Shown here: one piece after another, positions 23,826 through 35,700 of the stretch
Position numbering within the stretch: position 1 is the first letter of the stretch
How the letters are laid out: every line of letters starts with the position of its first letter
Origin: Nipponacmea schrenckii
Lineage: Eukaryota; Mollusca; Gastropoda; Lottiidae
Length of the DNA stretch: 64,000 bases
NCBI GenBank assembly: GCA_030562195.1
Contig: JAUJPP010000007.1
Coordinates: 26,223,769 to 26,287,768 of the forward strand
Direction of reading: 5' to 3'
Position numbers and translations under genes: made by a program
The notes under the pieces: generated by a model
The model's input: only the letters and a program-made list of their open reading frames with translations
What the model was told of the DNA's origin: nothing
Databases searched by the model: none

Positions 23826-24931
23826 AGTGTCATGCCACACGATTCTATTTTTATTTTTTATATAACTCTCATAATCTGACAGATAGATTCCAATCAGTCA
23901 TTATACAAGATGTCCGCTCAGAAAAGTTCTTCTGTCTTATAGAGTTCCACAGGGTTCAGTTTTGGGTCGAGTTCTATTTGTATTATATACTAAACAGCTG
24001 GGTCAGCTGATCGATAAGCATGGTATTTCCAGACACTCGTATGCCGATGACACACATCTCTACACTAGTTAACTTTCCATAACCTGATGATTTTACTAAT
24101 ATGCAGCTATGCTTCGAGGACATTAAATCATGGATGACACAAAATATGCTGAAACTTAATGATTCTAAAACAGAGTGTAAGCTTATTGGACCCCCATCGC
24201 GTATCAAAAAGCTACAAGCAGATCATCTACAAACAGTGTCAAAAATCTGGGTGTGGTACTAGATTCCACATTAAGCATGGAGAAGCACGTGAATGATGTC
24301 GGTAGTAAATGTTATTATGACCTCAGAAACATTGGAAACATCGGACAGTTAATTACCGAGTCTGTGGTAGCAACATTTGTATGTTAACTCGAATCAATTA
24401 CTAAAATATTCTCCTTTCCGAACCATCATCTTCCAACATAACAAGACTACAATCAATTCAAAATACTGCAGCCCACATAGTAACAAAATCTTCAAAATAC
24501 GCCCATATTACACCAATTCTGAAGAAGCTCCATTGGTTGCCATGGTATCGAACCGAATCAATTATAAAATCGCTTCTTTAACTTATCAATGTACCTCAGA
24601 CATGGCTCCAGAATACTTGGCTGATCTTATTGCAAAGAAAGTCCCTGCGAGAAATCTGAGATCTAGAGGCAAAAATCTGCTACAAGTACCTAACTATAAC
24701 ATGAAAACGTATGGTTTCCGTGCCTTTTTCATTGGCTGCAACCAACGTTTTGAATAATCTCCTTGTGTCCTCAGAAAGTCTTAAATCCTTGCCAACACAA
24801 AAAATGTTCAAGAACAAAGTGAAAACTGTTTAATTTAACTCTTGTTAGTCTTTATACCACTTTTTTGTTGCGCCATGAGCACAAATTCTGTGTGGAGTTT
24901 AGCGCCATAAAAAAATACACATTATTATTAT
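23826..24931 (+). mobile_element. Non-LTR retrotransposon fragment (reverse transcriptase), plus strand
   Basis: With several frameshifts the plus strand reads through RVPQGSVLG, then LFVLYT, then HGISRHSYADDTHLY (the YADD active site is present), then KSWMTQNMLKLNDSKTE. Further on come a SDMAPEYLADLI segment and a tail near 24720 (FRAFF). The 3' end has an ATT-type tail at about 24918-24932. It is a 5'-truncated, pseudogenised LINE of the Jockey/CR1 group. Confidence 0.85.
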
Positions 24932-25326
24932 AGGCGACCAACCTAATTTACGATTAATTCCGTAAATCCAAAACATGAGCAAGGGAAGTACAATAGGGAT
25001 CTTTAGGCAACTGCAACCTGTGTCATAAGTTTGAAAAGTTAGTTCTAAGGCTGGAAAAGGTCCATTTGTCTGAAGATCCAATATATTAGGTTATTCTCAT
25101 ATTTAAATAAAATATCATAAGCCTATAAGCGTTTATGTAGGTACATGGGACATGAACTAGATACAAAGATAACTAGAACTGCGTTGCAGTACTGGAGGGT
25201 TCCTCTTAAAGGTTTTATTTAAAAAGTTAACATATGTCTAAATGTTAACAAAATCAAGTGATATTAGAACTCTTTAACAATCCATGTGTTGCCATTCAAA
25301 TTAAGTTCAACTGGCCTCACTTCCAG

Positions 25327-25615
25327 CATCATTCTTGTGGTGGATAAGGGCGATGTCTCCGAGCTAACCACAACAGAGGCAGTTCTAAAAACATATTTTA
25401 ATGAGGAAATGGAAGTGGTATCATCGATTGAAGAGGCCATAGGTCTGGAAACTTTGATATCATTGAAAATTGTAAATTTTGAATTACAAGGTATGTATAA
25501 ATCTACACATTCAGTCATGTATACATGTTTTCTCTTAAATGCTATGCTATGTTCTCAAACGGTTGTTTTTAATTTAGTGTTAATCCTCATTTTTTTTTCT
25601 TTTTCAGAAATGTGA
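25327..25615 (+). pseudogene. Exon-like passenger in the Helitron-like element
   Basis: After CTTCCAG at 25320-25326 there is an open stretch (starting IILVVDKGDVSELTTTEAVL, later EEAIGLETLISLK) to a donor CAAG|GTATGT at 25490. A TTTTTCAG acceptor near 25608 then leads to two codons and a TGA. The second element copy is identical up to CTTCCAG (28207) and diverges exactly there, as though an exon had been joined at a splice acceptor. I do not recognise the protein. It could be a captured host-gene 3' end or a chance frame. Confidence 0.4.
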
Positions 25616-25641
25616 GTAAGGTGTTCCGGTCGCCGGTTTCA

Positions 25642-26130
25642 GTTCCCTACACTTTCGATTTTTCGGGTAGGGCAGTGTAAATAGTTTATGATTTATTTTT
25701 AATAATTTATGATTTTTCTTTTTTCTTTTTTGCATACAGTATCAAATTCTACTGTTTCGTTATAAATTGAATTTTTGATTCGCTTTTGTCGTGTAGAATT
25801 GTACTGTTTCAGTGCCCTACAATTTCGATTTTTGGAGTAAGGTAGTGTAAATAGTTTATGATTTATTTTTAATAATTTATGATTTTTCTTTTTTGTATAC
25901 AGTATCATATTCTACTGTTTCGTTATAAATTGAATTTTTGATTCGCTTTTGTCGTGTAGAATTGTTCTGTTTTTTTACTCATTTGTAGTTCTCAATAACA
26001 TCAGTGCTTTTTTGGAAATAAATAATTTTGTTTTATATCATTAACATCAGTGCTTTTTGGAAATAAATAATTTCGTTTTATATTATTAACATCATTAATT
26101 TTTTATGGAAATAAATATATGTTTTATATT
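25642..26130. repeat. Short tandem repeats inside the Helitron-like element
   Basis: A unit of about 160 bp is present twice (about 25642-25806 and 25807-25965), each with TTTATGATTTATTTTTAATA and ending in TCGTGTAGAATTGT. It is followed by three diverging copies of a unit of about 50 bp that contains CATCAGTGCTTTTTTGGAAA. Both are direct repeats without coding sense. Confidence 0.75.
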
Positions 26131-27919
26131 ATTTAAGTGTTGAATTTGAATTCACCGTTTCAAAAATTGTCCCATAAGTGAAAACCATTCCTTTTACATC
26201 CTGAAAATGCTTCATGGTCACTGCTCACATGTGGAATCTACATGGTGATAGGTAGAAGTCAATATATGAAAAGGTCAAGGTCATCTGATATAACCCCAAC
26301 AGCAATAGTAAATCTTATAACGGTACTCAACTTTAAACTCAATTTTCTCAAAAAGAAAAAAAATTTCAAAATTCCCTTCGAGCAAAAGTTAGTAAAATAA
26401 ATGTATTTTTTAATACAATAATGCTTTTTTTGGTTTTGAATTTAATCCACAGACTAGTAGCAATTTAAGTATCAAAAAATTGTAAAAAATGATGTTTTTC
26501 TTACTTTCGGGTCACTTCCAGTCAACATATGGCAACAAATTTGGTACCAATAGATAGGTATTTACATTCTTCATCTATTGACACCACTTTTATAAAAATT
26601 GAATGATATTTGTCAAATTTATGACCAGTTATGCAATTATGCAATTATCTATTAGGGGAGATAACTTATCACTGTTTGTATGAGTATGTATTAGAAGTCA
26701 ATATACATCTGCAAACGTTGTTTTAAGAAAAAAAATGTTGAGAATGTAAAAAATTGAAATTTTGAAAATATGCAAATTCAAAAAATGACATTGAAAAATT
26801 GCATAAAAGTGAAAAGTCAAAGAAGCTTATTTTTGCGTTAACATTGCCCGGTGTATAATCTGAAATCATTTTTCAAATCCATTGATTAGTTGCTGAGAAA
26901 AAACGACATTTGTAAAAATGCGAACGCATTCAAAATCGCATACTTCGCGCATGCGCAGAAGTCTGGAATTACCTTTAAAATCTAAGTTGTAACAACATTA
27001 TTAGGAAATATGCAAGTTTCGTAAAGATCGCACCGGTAGATTTTGAGAATTTCAAGGTCATCTGATATAACCCCAACAGCAATAGTAAATCTTATAACGT
27101 TACTCAACTTTAAACTCAATTTTCTCAAAAACGAAAAAAAATTTCAAAATTCCCTTCGAGCAAAAGTTAGTAAAATAAATGTATTATTTAATACAATAAT
27201 GCTTTTTTGGTTTTGAATTTAATCCAAAGACTAGTAGCAATTTAAGTATCAAAAAATTGTAAAAAATGATGTTTTTCTTACTTTCGGGTCACTTCCGGTC
27301 AACATATGGCAAGAAATTTGGTACCAATAGATAGGTATTTAAATTTGGCATCTATTGACACCACTTTTATACAAATTGAATGATATTTGTCAAAGTTATG
27401 ACCAGTTATGCAATTATCTATTAGGGGAGATAACTTATCACAATTATGTTTGTATGAGTATGTATAAGAAGTCAATATACATCTGCAAACGTTGTTTTAA
27501 GAAAAAAATGTTAAGAATGTAAAAAATTGAAATTTTGAAAATATGCAAATTCAAAAAAATGACATTGAAAAATTGCATAAAAGTGAAAAGTCAAAGAAGC
27601 TTATTTTTGCGTTAACATTGCCCGGTGTATAATTTGAAATCATTTTTCAAATCCATTGATTAGTTGCTGAGAAAAAACGACATTTGTAAAAATGGAAACG
27701 CATTCAAAATCGCATACTTCGCGCATGCGCAGAAGTCTGGAATTACATTTAAAATCTAAGTTGTAACAACATTATCAGAAAATATGAAAGTTTCGTAAAG
27801 ATCGCACCGGTAGATTTTGAGAATTTCAAATGTGTAAAAAAAAAAAAAATAATAATAATAATAATCTTTACAGAAATAATAGTGTTCCTCGCGAAACGCT
27901 GCGCTGCGAGGAACCCTAA

Positions 27920-28053
27920 TAACAGTACATGTATTAACAAGTTCCGTGAGCCAGTAAAATGTTTATTACTAAATATCCCTAAACAAGGCGAGGTGACAAT
28001 TGGCTCATTATTGAAGTGTGAGCTAGAAAAAGCTGTCAAACATAACGTTTATA
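27920..28053 (+). pseudogene. Coding-like fragment between the two Helitron-like copies
   Basis: The 134 bp between the two elements is fully open in one frame (CINKFREPVKCLLLNIPKQG and on to VKHNVY). When both elements are removed at the A|T sites, the frame continues from about 25160 through this block into 29134-29184, where it meets a TAA. I do not recognise the protein. It may be the tail of a host gene or of an older transposon. Confidence 0.45.
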
Positions 28054-29133
28054 CTAGAACTGCGTTGCAGTACTGAAGGGTTCCTCTTAAAGGTTTTATT
28101 TAAAAAGTTAACATATGTCTAAATGTTAACAAAATCAAGTGATATTAGAACTCTTTAACAATCCATGTGTTGCCATTCAAATTAAGTTCAACTGGCCTCA
28201 CTTCCAGTAATATTGCGTGGCAGTGTTCCACTCAAGTTTCGTAAAGATCGCACCGGTAGATTTTGAGAATTTCAAGGTCATCTGATATAACCCCAACAGC
28301 AATAGTAAATCTTATAACGTTACTCAACTTTAAACTCAATTTTCTCAAAAACGAAAAAAAATTTCAAAATTCCCTTCGAGCAAAAGTTAGTAAAATAAAT
28401 GTATTATTTAATACAATAATGCTTTTTTGGTTTTGAATTTAATCCAAAGACTAGTAGCAATTTAAGTATCAAAAAATTGTAAAAAATGATGTTTTTCTTA
28501 CTTTCGGGTCACTTCCGGTCAACATATGGCAAGAAAATTGGTACCAATAGATAGGTATTTAAATTTGGCATCTATTGACACCACTTTTATACAAATTGAA
28601 TGATATTTGTCAAAGTTATGACCAGTTATGCAATTATGCAATTATCTATTAGGGTAGATAACTTATCACAATTATGTTTGTATGAGTATGTATAAGAAGT
28701 CAATATACATCTGCAAACGTTGTTTTAAGAAAAAAATGTTGAGAATGTAAAAAATTGAAATTTTGAAAATATGCAAATTCAAAAAATGACATTGAAAAAT
28801 TGCATAAAAGTGAAAAGTCAAAGAAGCTTATTTTTGCGTTAACATTGCCGGTGTATAATCTGAAATCATTTTTCAAATCCATTGATTAGTTGCTGAGAAA
28901 AAACGACATTTGTATAAATGGAAACGCATTCAAAATCGCATGCGCAGTAGTCTGGAATAACATTTAAAATCTAAGTTGTAACAACATTATCAGGAAATAT
29001 GAAAGTTTCGTAAAGATCGCACCGGTAGATTTTGAGAATTTCAAATGTGTAAAAAAAAAAAAATAATAATAATAATAATCTTTACAGAAATAATAGTGTT
29101 CCTCGCGAAACGCTGCGCTGCGAGGAACCCTAA
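28054..29133 (+). mobile_element. Helitron-like non-autonomous element, copy 2
   Basis: It has the same 5' end (CTAGAACTGCGTTGCAG) and the same 3' (AAT)n tract, hairpin and CCTAA terminus as copy 1. It has only one 777-bp-type core unit (from about 28273) and lacks the passenger exon and the short tandem repeats. It is inserted between A and T. Confidence 0.7.
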
Positions 29134-32100
29134 TAAGAACCGTAGAAAAAAATACCTCATTACTATCTCGGCCAACATAAAGAGCTAAATATCTTTATTT
29201 CGTATTATGTTTCAATGATGGAAAAGGCCTATTTTTTTTTACTATACATTATAAATGTACTGCACATATTAATTATCATTTTCATGATGGTTCAAGGAAG
29301 CGTGTATGTAGACCTACATTTTTTTAAGACCAATGGTATTTGTGACGTAATAATTGATCAAGTTCGTCCTAGTAAAAACCGTCTACGAATCCATTCACAG
29401 TTAAACAATTTACAGTGACTATAAAATGCGACAATTTTGTTCTGACATCATCAGATATGTAACACGACAGCTGTTTCTTTTCTGGACTTAAAGGAAACGA
29501 GAAATCAATAGAGTTTCGGTTTTTTTTTATTATTGTCAAGTTGTTGAAGTCGGTTACATGCTGCTAATAGTACGTGTACCCGCCTACACATACTCTTTGA
29601 CCTTGATGCTTGATCTTGAAATAAGTTAACTTACGAGAAAATATCATTTTTGAAAATTAACCCCGCCGGCAGAACTGAATTGGTGTTGGGCCATAGTTTT
29701 GTCCGTAACTCACCTTATCCCCCAGGAAATTCCGAAAACTAGAAGCCCAGTGAACGTATTTCTTGGTGTAGTAACCGCGTTTTTATATTTATAAATGGCA
29801 TGGTTGAAACATCCATGCATTATGGAGCAAACATATTGCCCATCATCAATTCCACCCCAATCACTTGAACTGCTGACACTGAATCACATTTTTGCCAGCG
29901 AACTTCTTCGACGAAGGTTTAAATAAGCTTCCAGCTTGTTTCTGTACCGTCATCTCATTCTGTTTTGTAACTTATATTGTGCTGTTAAATGAACTAAATA
30001 TTGTAAATCATATTGCCCATTTTGTTAAAGAGATCCAGGTAAATGATGCTATATTATATAAAGAGAAAATATTGAACTGACATTTATAGATTATCATTGC
30101 AACATTACAGCTTCTGAGAATCACTGAAAATTTGTGAAATCGAGAGTGCTAAGTTGAAAATTCTTTAGAGTCCACTATTAGAATTTTAAGTCATTCATTC
30201 GGTTGGTGATTGTTGTATAAGATGGGAACGCCGTAGCAGGTGTTACGACTGTAAGTCTATAGCATTCTAGAAGTCGTGATTGATAATAATAATAACAGAG
30301 TAATCTCTGTGTGCCTTTATCTCGAACAATAAGTGATTATCAAGGTGTTAATAATATTTCTATACACCCAGCTAATATAACAACTCTATCACATCTGCTA
30401 TCTGAAAATAAACCCCGTATTGCTTGTAATTAAAACCATCCCTTAATTATCTTCGACTGCTCGAAACCATATGACCGTGTGTCATCGAGTTCATGATGTA
30501 AATTTATTACAAAGTGCATCTGATACCTTGATTGCAATAGCCACTTCCTTGTGTCTCAGAATGCAGCGATATGTTTGTACACCATACGAACATCTTTAAT
30601 GTCAAAATTACTAACTGCGTCTTAAATATCGTCCGCGCATTGTAAAAACTGTGACGGTGATAGTACGGAACTCACTACTCACAACTATTTATAAAGTTAT
30701 GGAAAAACGCACACGCAGAACATTTAACAGTTTTAGCTTTACAATATATGTGTTATCAATTATAATTTTTGTTTATATACGGGTCACATATTTCATATAA
30801 CAGTTAATTAACCAGTCAGTTATGAATTTTTTTGGTACGTTATCTTTTAATTGGAAAACCTGAGAAAAACAAGCGTAATAGGTGACATTTACATTAGTTG
30901 ATTAGAGATTAATATATCTGTAAATTGATGAATAGATAACACACAAACGCATCACTGTTCCGTGTTTCCCGCTATAACGACCATACCGTAGGTTTAGTCT
31001 ACGACAGAAATACTACCAATGAACCCCTATGGACTCAGACCGCCAATTCATTTGCCATCTATTTCAATGTTATATCACGAAATTAAACCTTCCATAACTT
31101 TTTCCAGAAATCTCGTTGAAAGCTTTCCTGTATGTCACATGAAAGCCTGGCCAATACTTGGTTTCTGTACAAAATTTCAATATAGCATGACCATGAAAAT
31201 TTTGAACTAAACCAAATGAAAGTAAACAACTACATTTTATAAACATCCGCTTGACTGTCACTGCACATTTAACCACTATTTTTAGAAATAACCTTCCGCC
31301 AATTAAATTTCTCATTATCTCAGAAATTCTGAAAGAAAATGCAATTTCAGACATCAAATTTCAAATCTAGACCAAACATAAGTCGAAAATGGGCATGCGA
31401 AAACCCCGAGAAAGAGGATTTCTAAAAATAAAACGGACACAATTCGTTTTTGTGGTCTGAGTCCTATATGGCTCTTAAATTGGAGCACATTTATACGAAA
31501 AACTATTTTAATTTTCCTTTTTAGTGATGCAATCAATCAGTCTAATCAAAATTTTTATTTTTGATATACCCAATTCAGCTAGGTAATGTGACTAGATTAG
31601 ATTAACAAAATTATTTAAAATCAAATGGATGCATATCAGAGCTTATTTTAGTTATATATTATCTTATCTCCATTTGCGAAAATCTTATATATCTTGTGAT
31701 CAGTCACCATTAACAAAATGTTCACAAGGATCTGCGAATCTGATTAATTTTGTATATATTTTAATGCGGTGGTGGTAGATGACACATTAACTCTTTTTTC
31801 CAGCAAACGCAGATATCGTAAATTATATGTAGTACATATAGTTGATAGTGTGTTTGGTTCATATAAGATAATTCTGCGTTGTTGGTTTGCAAGTTGTTCA
31901 TTGGCAAATTTCAATAATGGTAAAGTGATGGTGTTCATAAAGCTTGAGGAAATTTGGATCGTTTAGCTTAGAAACAGTCGGGTCTATTACTGATGTTACA
32001 ATATGATTATTTATTTTTGGTGAACTCCATTAATGTAGTCAATAACAGCATTTTGAAATGCTGCAGTTTGGTTTTTTATCAAATGCAAAAAAAATGTTTT

Positions 32101-32742
32101 ATAGAACCATTATTTTAAGAAGTATATATATTTATTCCAAATTCTGAATGGTTTTTAGACCCAATTACTTTCCGTTATTTTTATGATTATTTATTGACAT
32201 GTATTCACTCTGTAAATGAATACTGATTAAGTAGGTGTTTTGTCCTTCTTTTATGCAGATCATTTCAATATATTAATATTTTATGTCATTTGTTAGAATA
32301 TTCCCAAAATTTTATCTATAAGGCCTTTAATCACGAAGATCTTTCACATTCGTGTCATAATCAAGGAAAAATGATTACACTTTATTGTCTAATGTTAAAA
32401 CCGGATTATCTACAATAAGGACCAAATCAGGATTGACTTTTCCCTTACGTGTCACCGATTCTTTCACATATTATCTCATAATAGTCTGTAGTGACTGTAG
32501 TGTTAACAACCCTTTAGTGAACTCTGCTCATATCATTATTATGGTGTTCACACCTTCTTGAAGTGTGAACGAAAACTTTCATCTTATAACAAAGCCGGCA
32601 GATATTGTCTACATTGCTAAGAATGAGATCGCAGTGTATAGTTGAAATATCAGAAACTCGACAATTTGAAGAATTGTCTATTCTATTCCAAGGACGCGAG
32701 GATTGCTTTTAGAAACATTAATTGAACTTGATTCATTACAAA
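29134..32742. other. Upstream region of the T-box gene; no other gene seen
   Basis: Apart from the MITE-like element at 31030-31466, no coding exon or RNA gene can be supported. Frames at 29215-29418 and 29892-30080 have no family resemblance. Cis-regulatory DNA of the T-box gene may lie here, but nothing in the bases proves it. Confidence 0.4.
31030..31466. mobile_element. MITE-like element with GGACTCAGACC inverted ends
   Basis: GGACTCAGACC at 31031-31041 is matched by its reverse complement GGTCTGAGTCC at 31453-31463, with flanking bases partly matching (CTAT/ATATAG). The interior of about 410 bp is non-coding. Target duplication is not clear, so the ends are approximate. Confidence 0.5.
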
Positions 32743-35700
32743 ATGGACGCACAGGTAAGTTTTAAATATTTAATCCTTTTTTAGAATGTTCAAAATAAAG
32801 GGTTTTCGATTATGTTATAAAGTAACCTATGGTTTTAATTTTTAAGTTACATTTCCAAATTCACTTCATCATAAGCTTTATTTCGATTTCAAAGTAAGTT
32901 CTTCAATATGGCGCAGGTATATACAGCCTCTTTAAATTATCTACAGAACAGTTTCTATATATTGTTTAGATTATTTGAGTTAATGATTACCACATATAAA
33001 TCGTTAATCAATTTTGAATTACAGTGTTTATGCTTTATTGTTCCAAGTGGTCCAGCAAAACGTTGAAAGAACAAAGTTTGACAGAACGTTCACGACGGAC
33101 CATTTGATTTCAACAGCCAGTTTAAACTTATACCACCGTTCAGGTGTGTTCGCTCGAGACTAATTCGACAATAAATAACAGTTGGTCATTCATTCGTTCT
33201 ATAAATTATCTAATATTCCTCTCTAACAACTGACACTTTTATGATTTACATCCAAGGTTATGGTTCGTTAGCCGCTAAGGATTTTAATCTTATGTACGAC
33301 GTCATATTATCTTGGGTATTTTATTGATATGAGAATTGAACAGAGAAGTACACAGAGGCGACTATCTTGAACCAAATACATTTCATTCACCTCAATTTCA
33401 GAAATTAACAAACTGCTAAATTGTACCATTTTGAAAGCCTTATATAGTAGAACTTTGAAATATAATTTCATTCCGAATTTAGACCCGAATCTTCTGGGTT
33501 GAAAATAATTTCATTTTATTTTCCGTTTCAGGTTTTAGATCTAAGTGTGCCATCAAAAAATAGAGTGAAGAGGAACACATTAAATTTCAAAGACATTTCA
33601 GACTCAAGCCGCAGCGCAAGCCCACTTGACTATTATAAATGTTCTCCTGAGCAATATAACATACACCTGAGCTCGATGCGACTTCCGACACGGATGCACA
33701 GTGTCACAGGTTGGCCAAGAAGGTCTGATGATGAATTGGAATCATCACCTTCAAAAGTTATTCCAGGCGACGAAATTCCAGACGACAAAGCTATTTTTAG
33801 AAATTATCAGCACACACCCACAAAGATGTCACCACAGGGCTACGAAGTTGACAAGAGTGGGTTTCAAAAATATGGTACATTAAAATGGATTCAGCAGTCC
33901 CAGGACAAGTTTTACAACTTCGAACAGTTCACACACGACTCCAAGATGGAAAGTTCCCAAGAACAGAATGATGAACAACACTTCAAATACAACTCGGTAA
34001 TAGATCTGTCAAGCTCTTCAAAAAAAGCAGAAACTTCACCAAACAGAGGTTTTACAGACTACGCTCTGCAATTATCATCTACCCCATCGGGAAACAAGAG
34101 TAACGTTCAATTCGGTTATATGCCCTGTGATTATCAATCTTCTGACAAGATGGGGGAGGTACAGACTTCAATAAAAAAGGAACAAGCATCGCCACCACCA
34201 CCATCTCCGCCATCTAACCCTCCACATTCCTCCCATGAGTCAGAGCCGGCTATCAGCAAGACGGTCGACGATATAACTGTCATTCTTCACGACTCGACAC
34301 TGTGGAACACATTTAGAAAACATGGTACGGAGATGATCATCAACAGAAATGGAAGGTAAAAATACTTCATTAAATCCTAGTCTTTACTCTCTAAATGAAA
34401 TGAATTTTACTCCTTGATGCATTCGAGGATAAAGAAACCTTCCTCAACACATACATATATGCCCCATGAACTTTAGCATCGCAAATCAACATTTTTGTGG
34501 AAGAGACCACACAAATTTAGGTCAGACAAGGGTATTTGAATAACGTAAATATAATGAAGTCCGAATTAAAAGATTGGGGTTAATTACTCTTTGCTCCTAT
34601 GTCTAATATTATTAAATATCGTAATATTTTAAATAAAAACTGCAGCAAATCAGATTTCTCGGTGCCAAGTATCGTTTAATGATACATGGTGGCCGAAAAT
34701 ATCCATAGACTAAACAACTTAAAGAGAGATCGCGACAATCCTCATTGGATGTAAAAAGTATGAAATAGGCATATAGTTGGACATTACAGTTACAAAAACT
34801 GCTAGATCTTCTGGACGGCTAAAGATAAATTGCATTGTAGCTTTTGAATTCAGTGCCCAATTCTAGAATCTAACTCCACAAAATCCATAGATATTTAGTA
34901 ATTTGATTGGGTGATAAAAGGTAAATATTAACAACTTTGACCTCGATTTCATTACCAAATCATGTTTGCAACTTCGCTAGCTCAAACTGATAATAATTCT
35001 ATATATCTGTTCCGACCACAGATAAAGAAAAGAATATCTAACACAAAATATTTGGTTAACCGTAAGTGACTTATTGCGTGATGTCCACAATTTGTTCGGA
35101 GCCCGTAGAGTTTTTTGTACTCATTTTCCTTGGTTTTTCTTTTTCGTTTTTTTTGTTAAAAGATATTTACGACCATATTGAAAAAAATTAATAATTTTAA
35201 ATCGAAAAGAATTTCATGAAAAATCTGGGGCTAATTATCGGATCGATTTTGAATAAAAAATTTTAAATTTAATTGTTAGTTAGAATTTGGCAAAACTAAA
35301 AAAGATTTATGAAACAATAACTGCTCCCTTTATTGACCCTAAAGAAAAACAATGTTCAAAAAAAAAAAAATTATTAACATGTTATATGAAGACCAAAGGA
35401 AGACACGATTTTAAATTTAAAACCAAATTCCAAGAATTTTGCCTTTACAGTAAGAATGACCCAAATGTTAAAGTAATGAATAAAACATCATCATTAAAAT
35501 TATGGTAGCTTGTATTGAATGATTACATAATAAGAAATTGACAGTCATAAAGGTGATGACAGGTGGAGTCTCGAATATTTAGATATTGCAGCTATTCTCC
35601 TTTTTAAAACGAAAGGCGTGAGAAGCTATTACTTTTCTTAGAAACGGCCACATTGGTTTTTTTTTTACTGAAAAATCTCCCCATTGAACACCGTAGGCCT

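Larger units (their letters stand above)
25173..27919 (+). mobile_element. Helitron-like non-autonomous element, copy 1
   Basis: It starts CTAGAACTGCGTTGCAG and ends with an (AAT)n microsatellite, then a hairpin with arms GTTCCTCGC (27884-27892) and GCGAGGAAC (27906-27914), then CCTAA with T next in the flank. A 3' hairpin followed by CTRR and insertion between A and T is the Helitron signature; the 5' end does not show the canonical TC, so a Helentron-type relative is possible. It carries a two-exon coding-like passenger at 25327-25620, short tandem repeats at 25642-26130 and two tandem 777-bp core units (26276-27052 and 27053-27833). No Rep/helicase is encoded. Confidence 0.7.

Noticed and set aside
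29215..29418. Small hydrophobic frame that might be a membrane peptide
   Set aside because: The hydrophobic run comes from T-rich low-complexity sequence; no signal cleavage or homologue can be supported.
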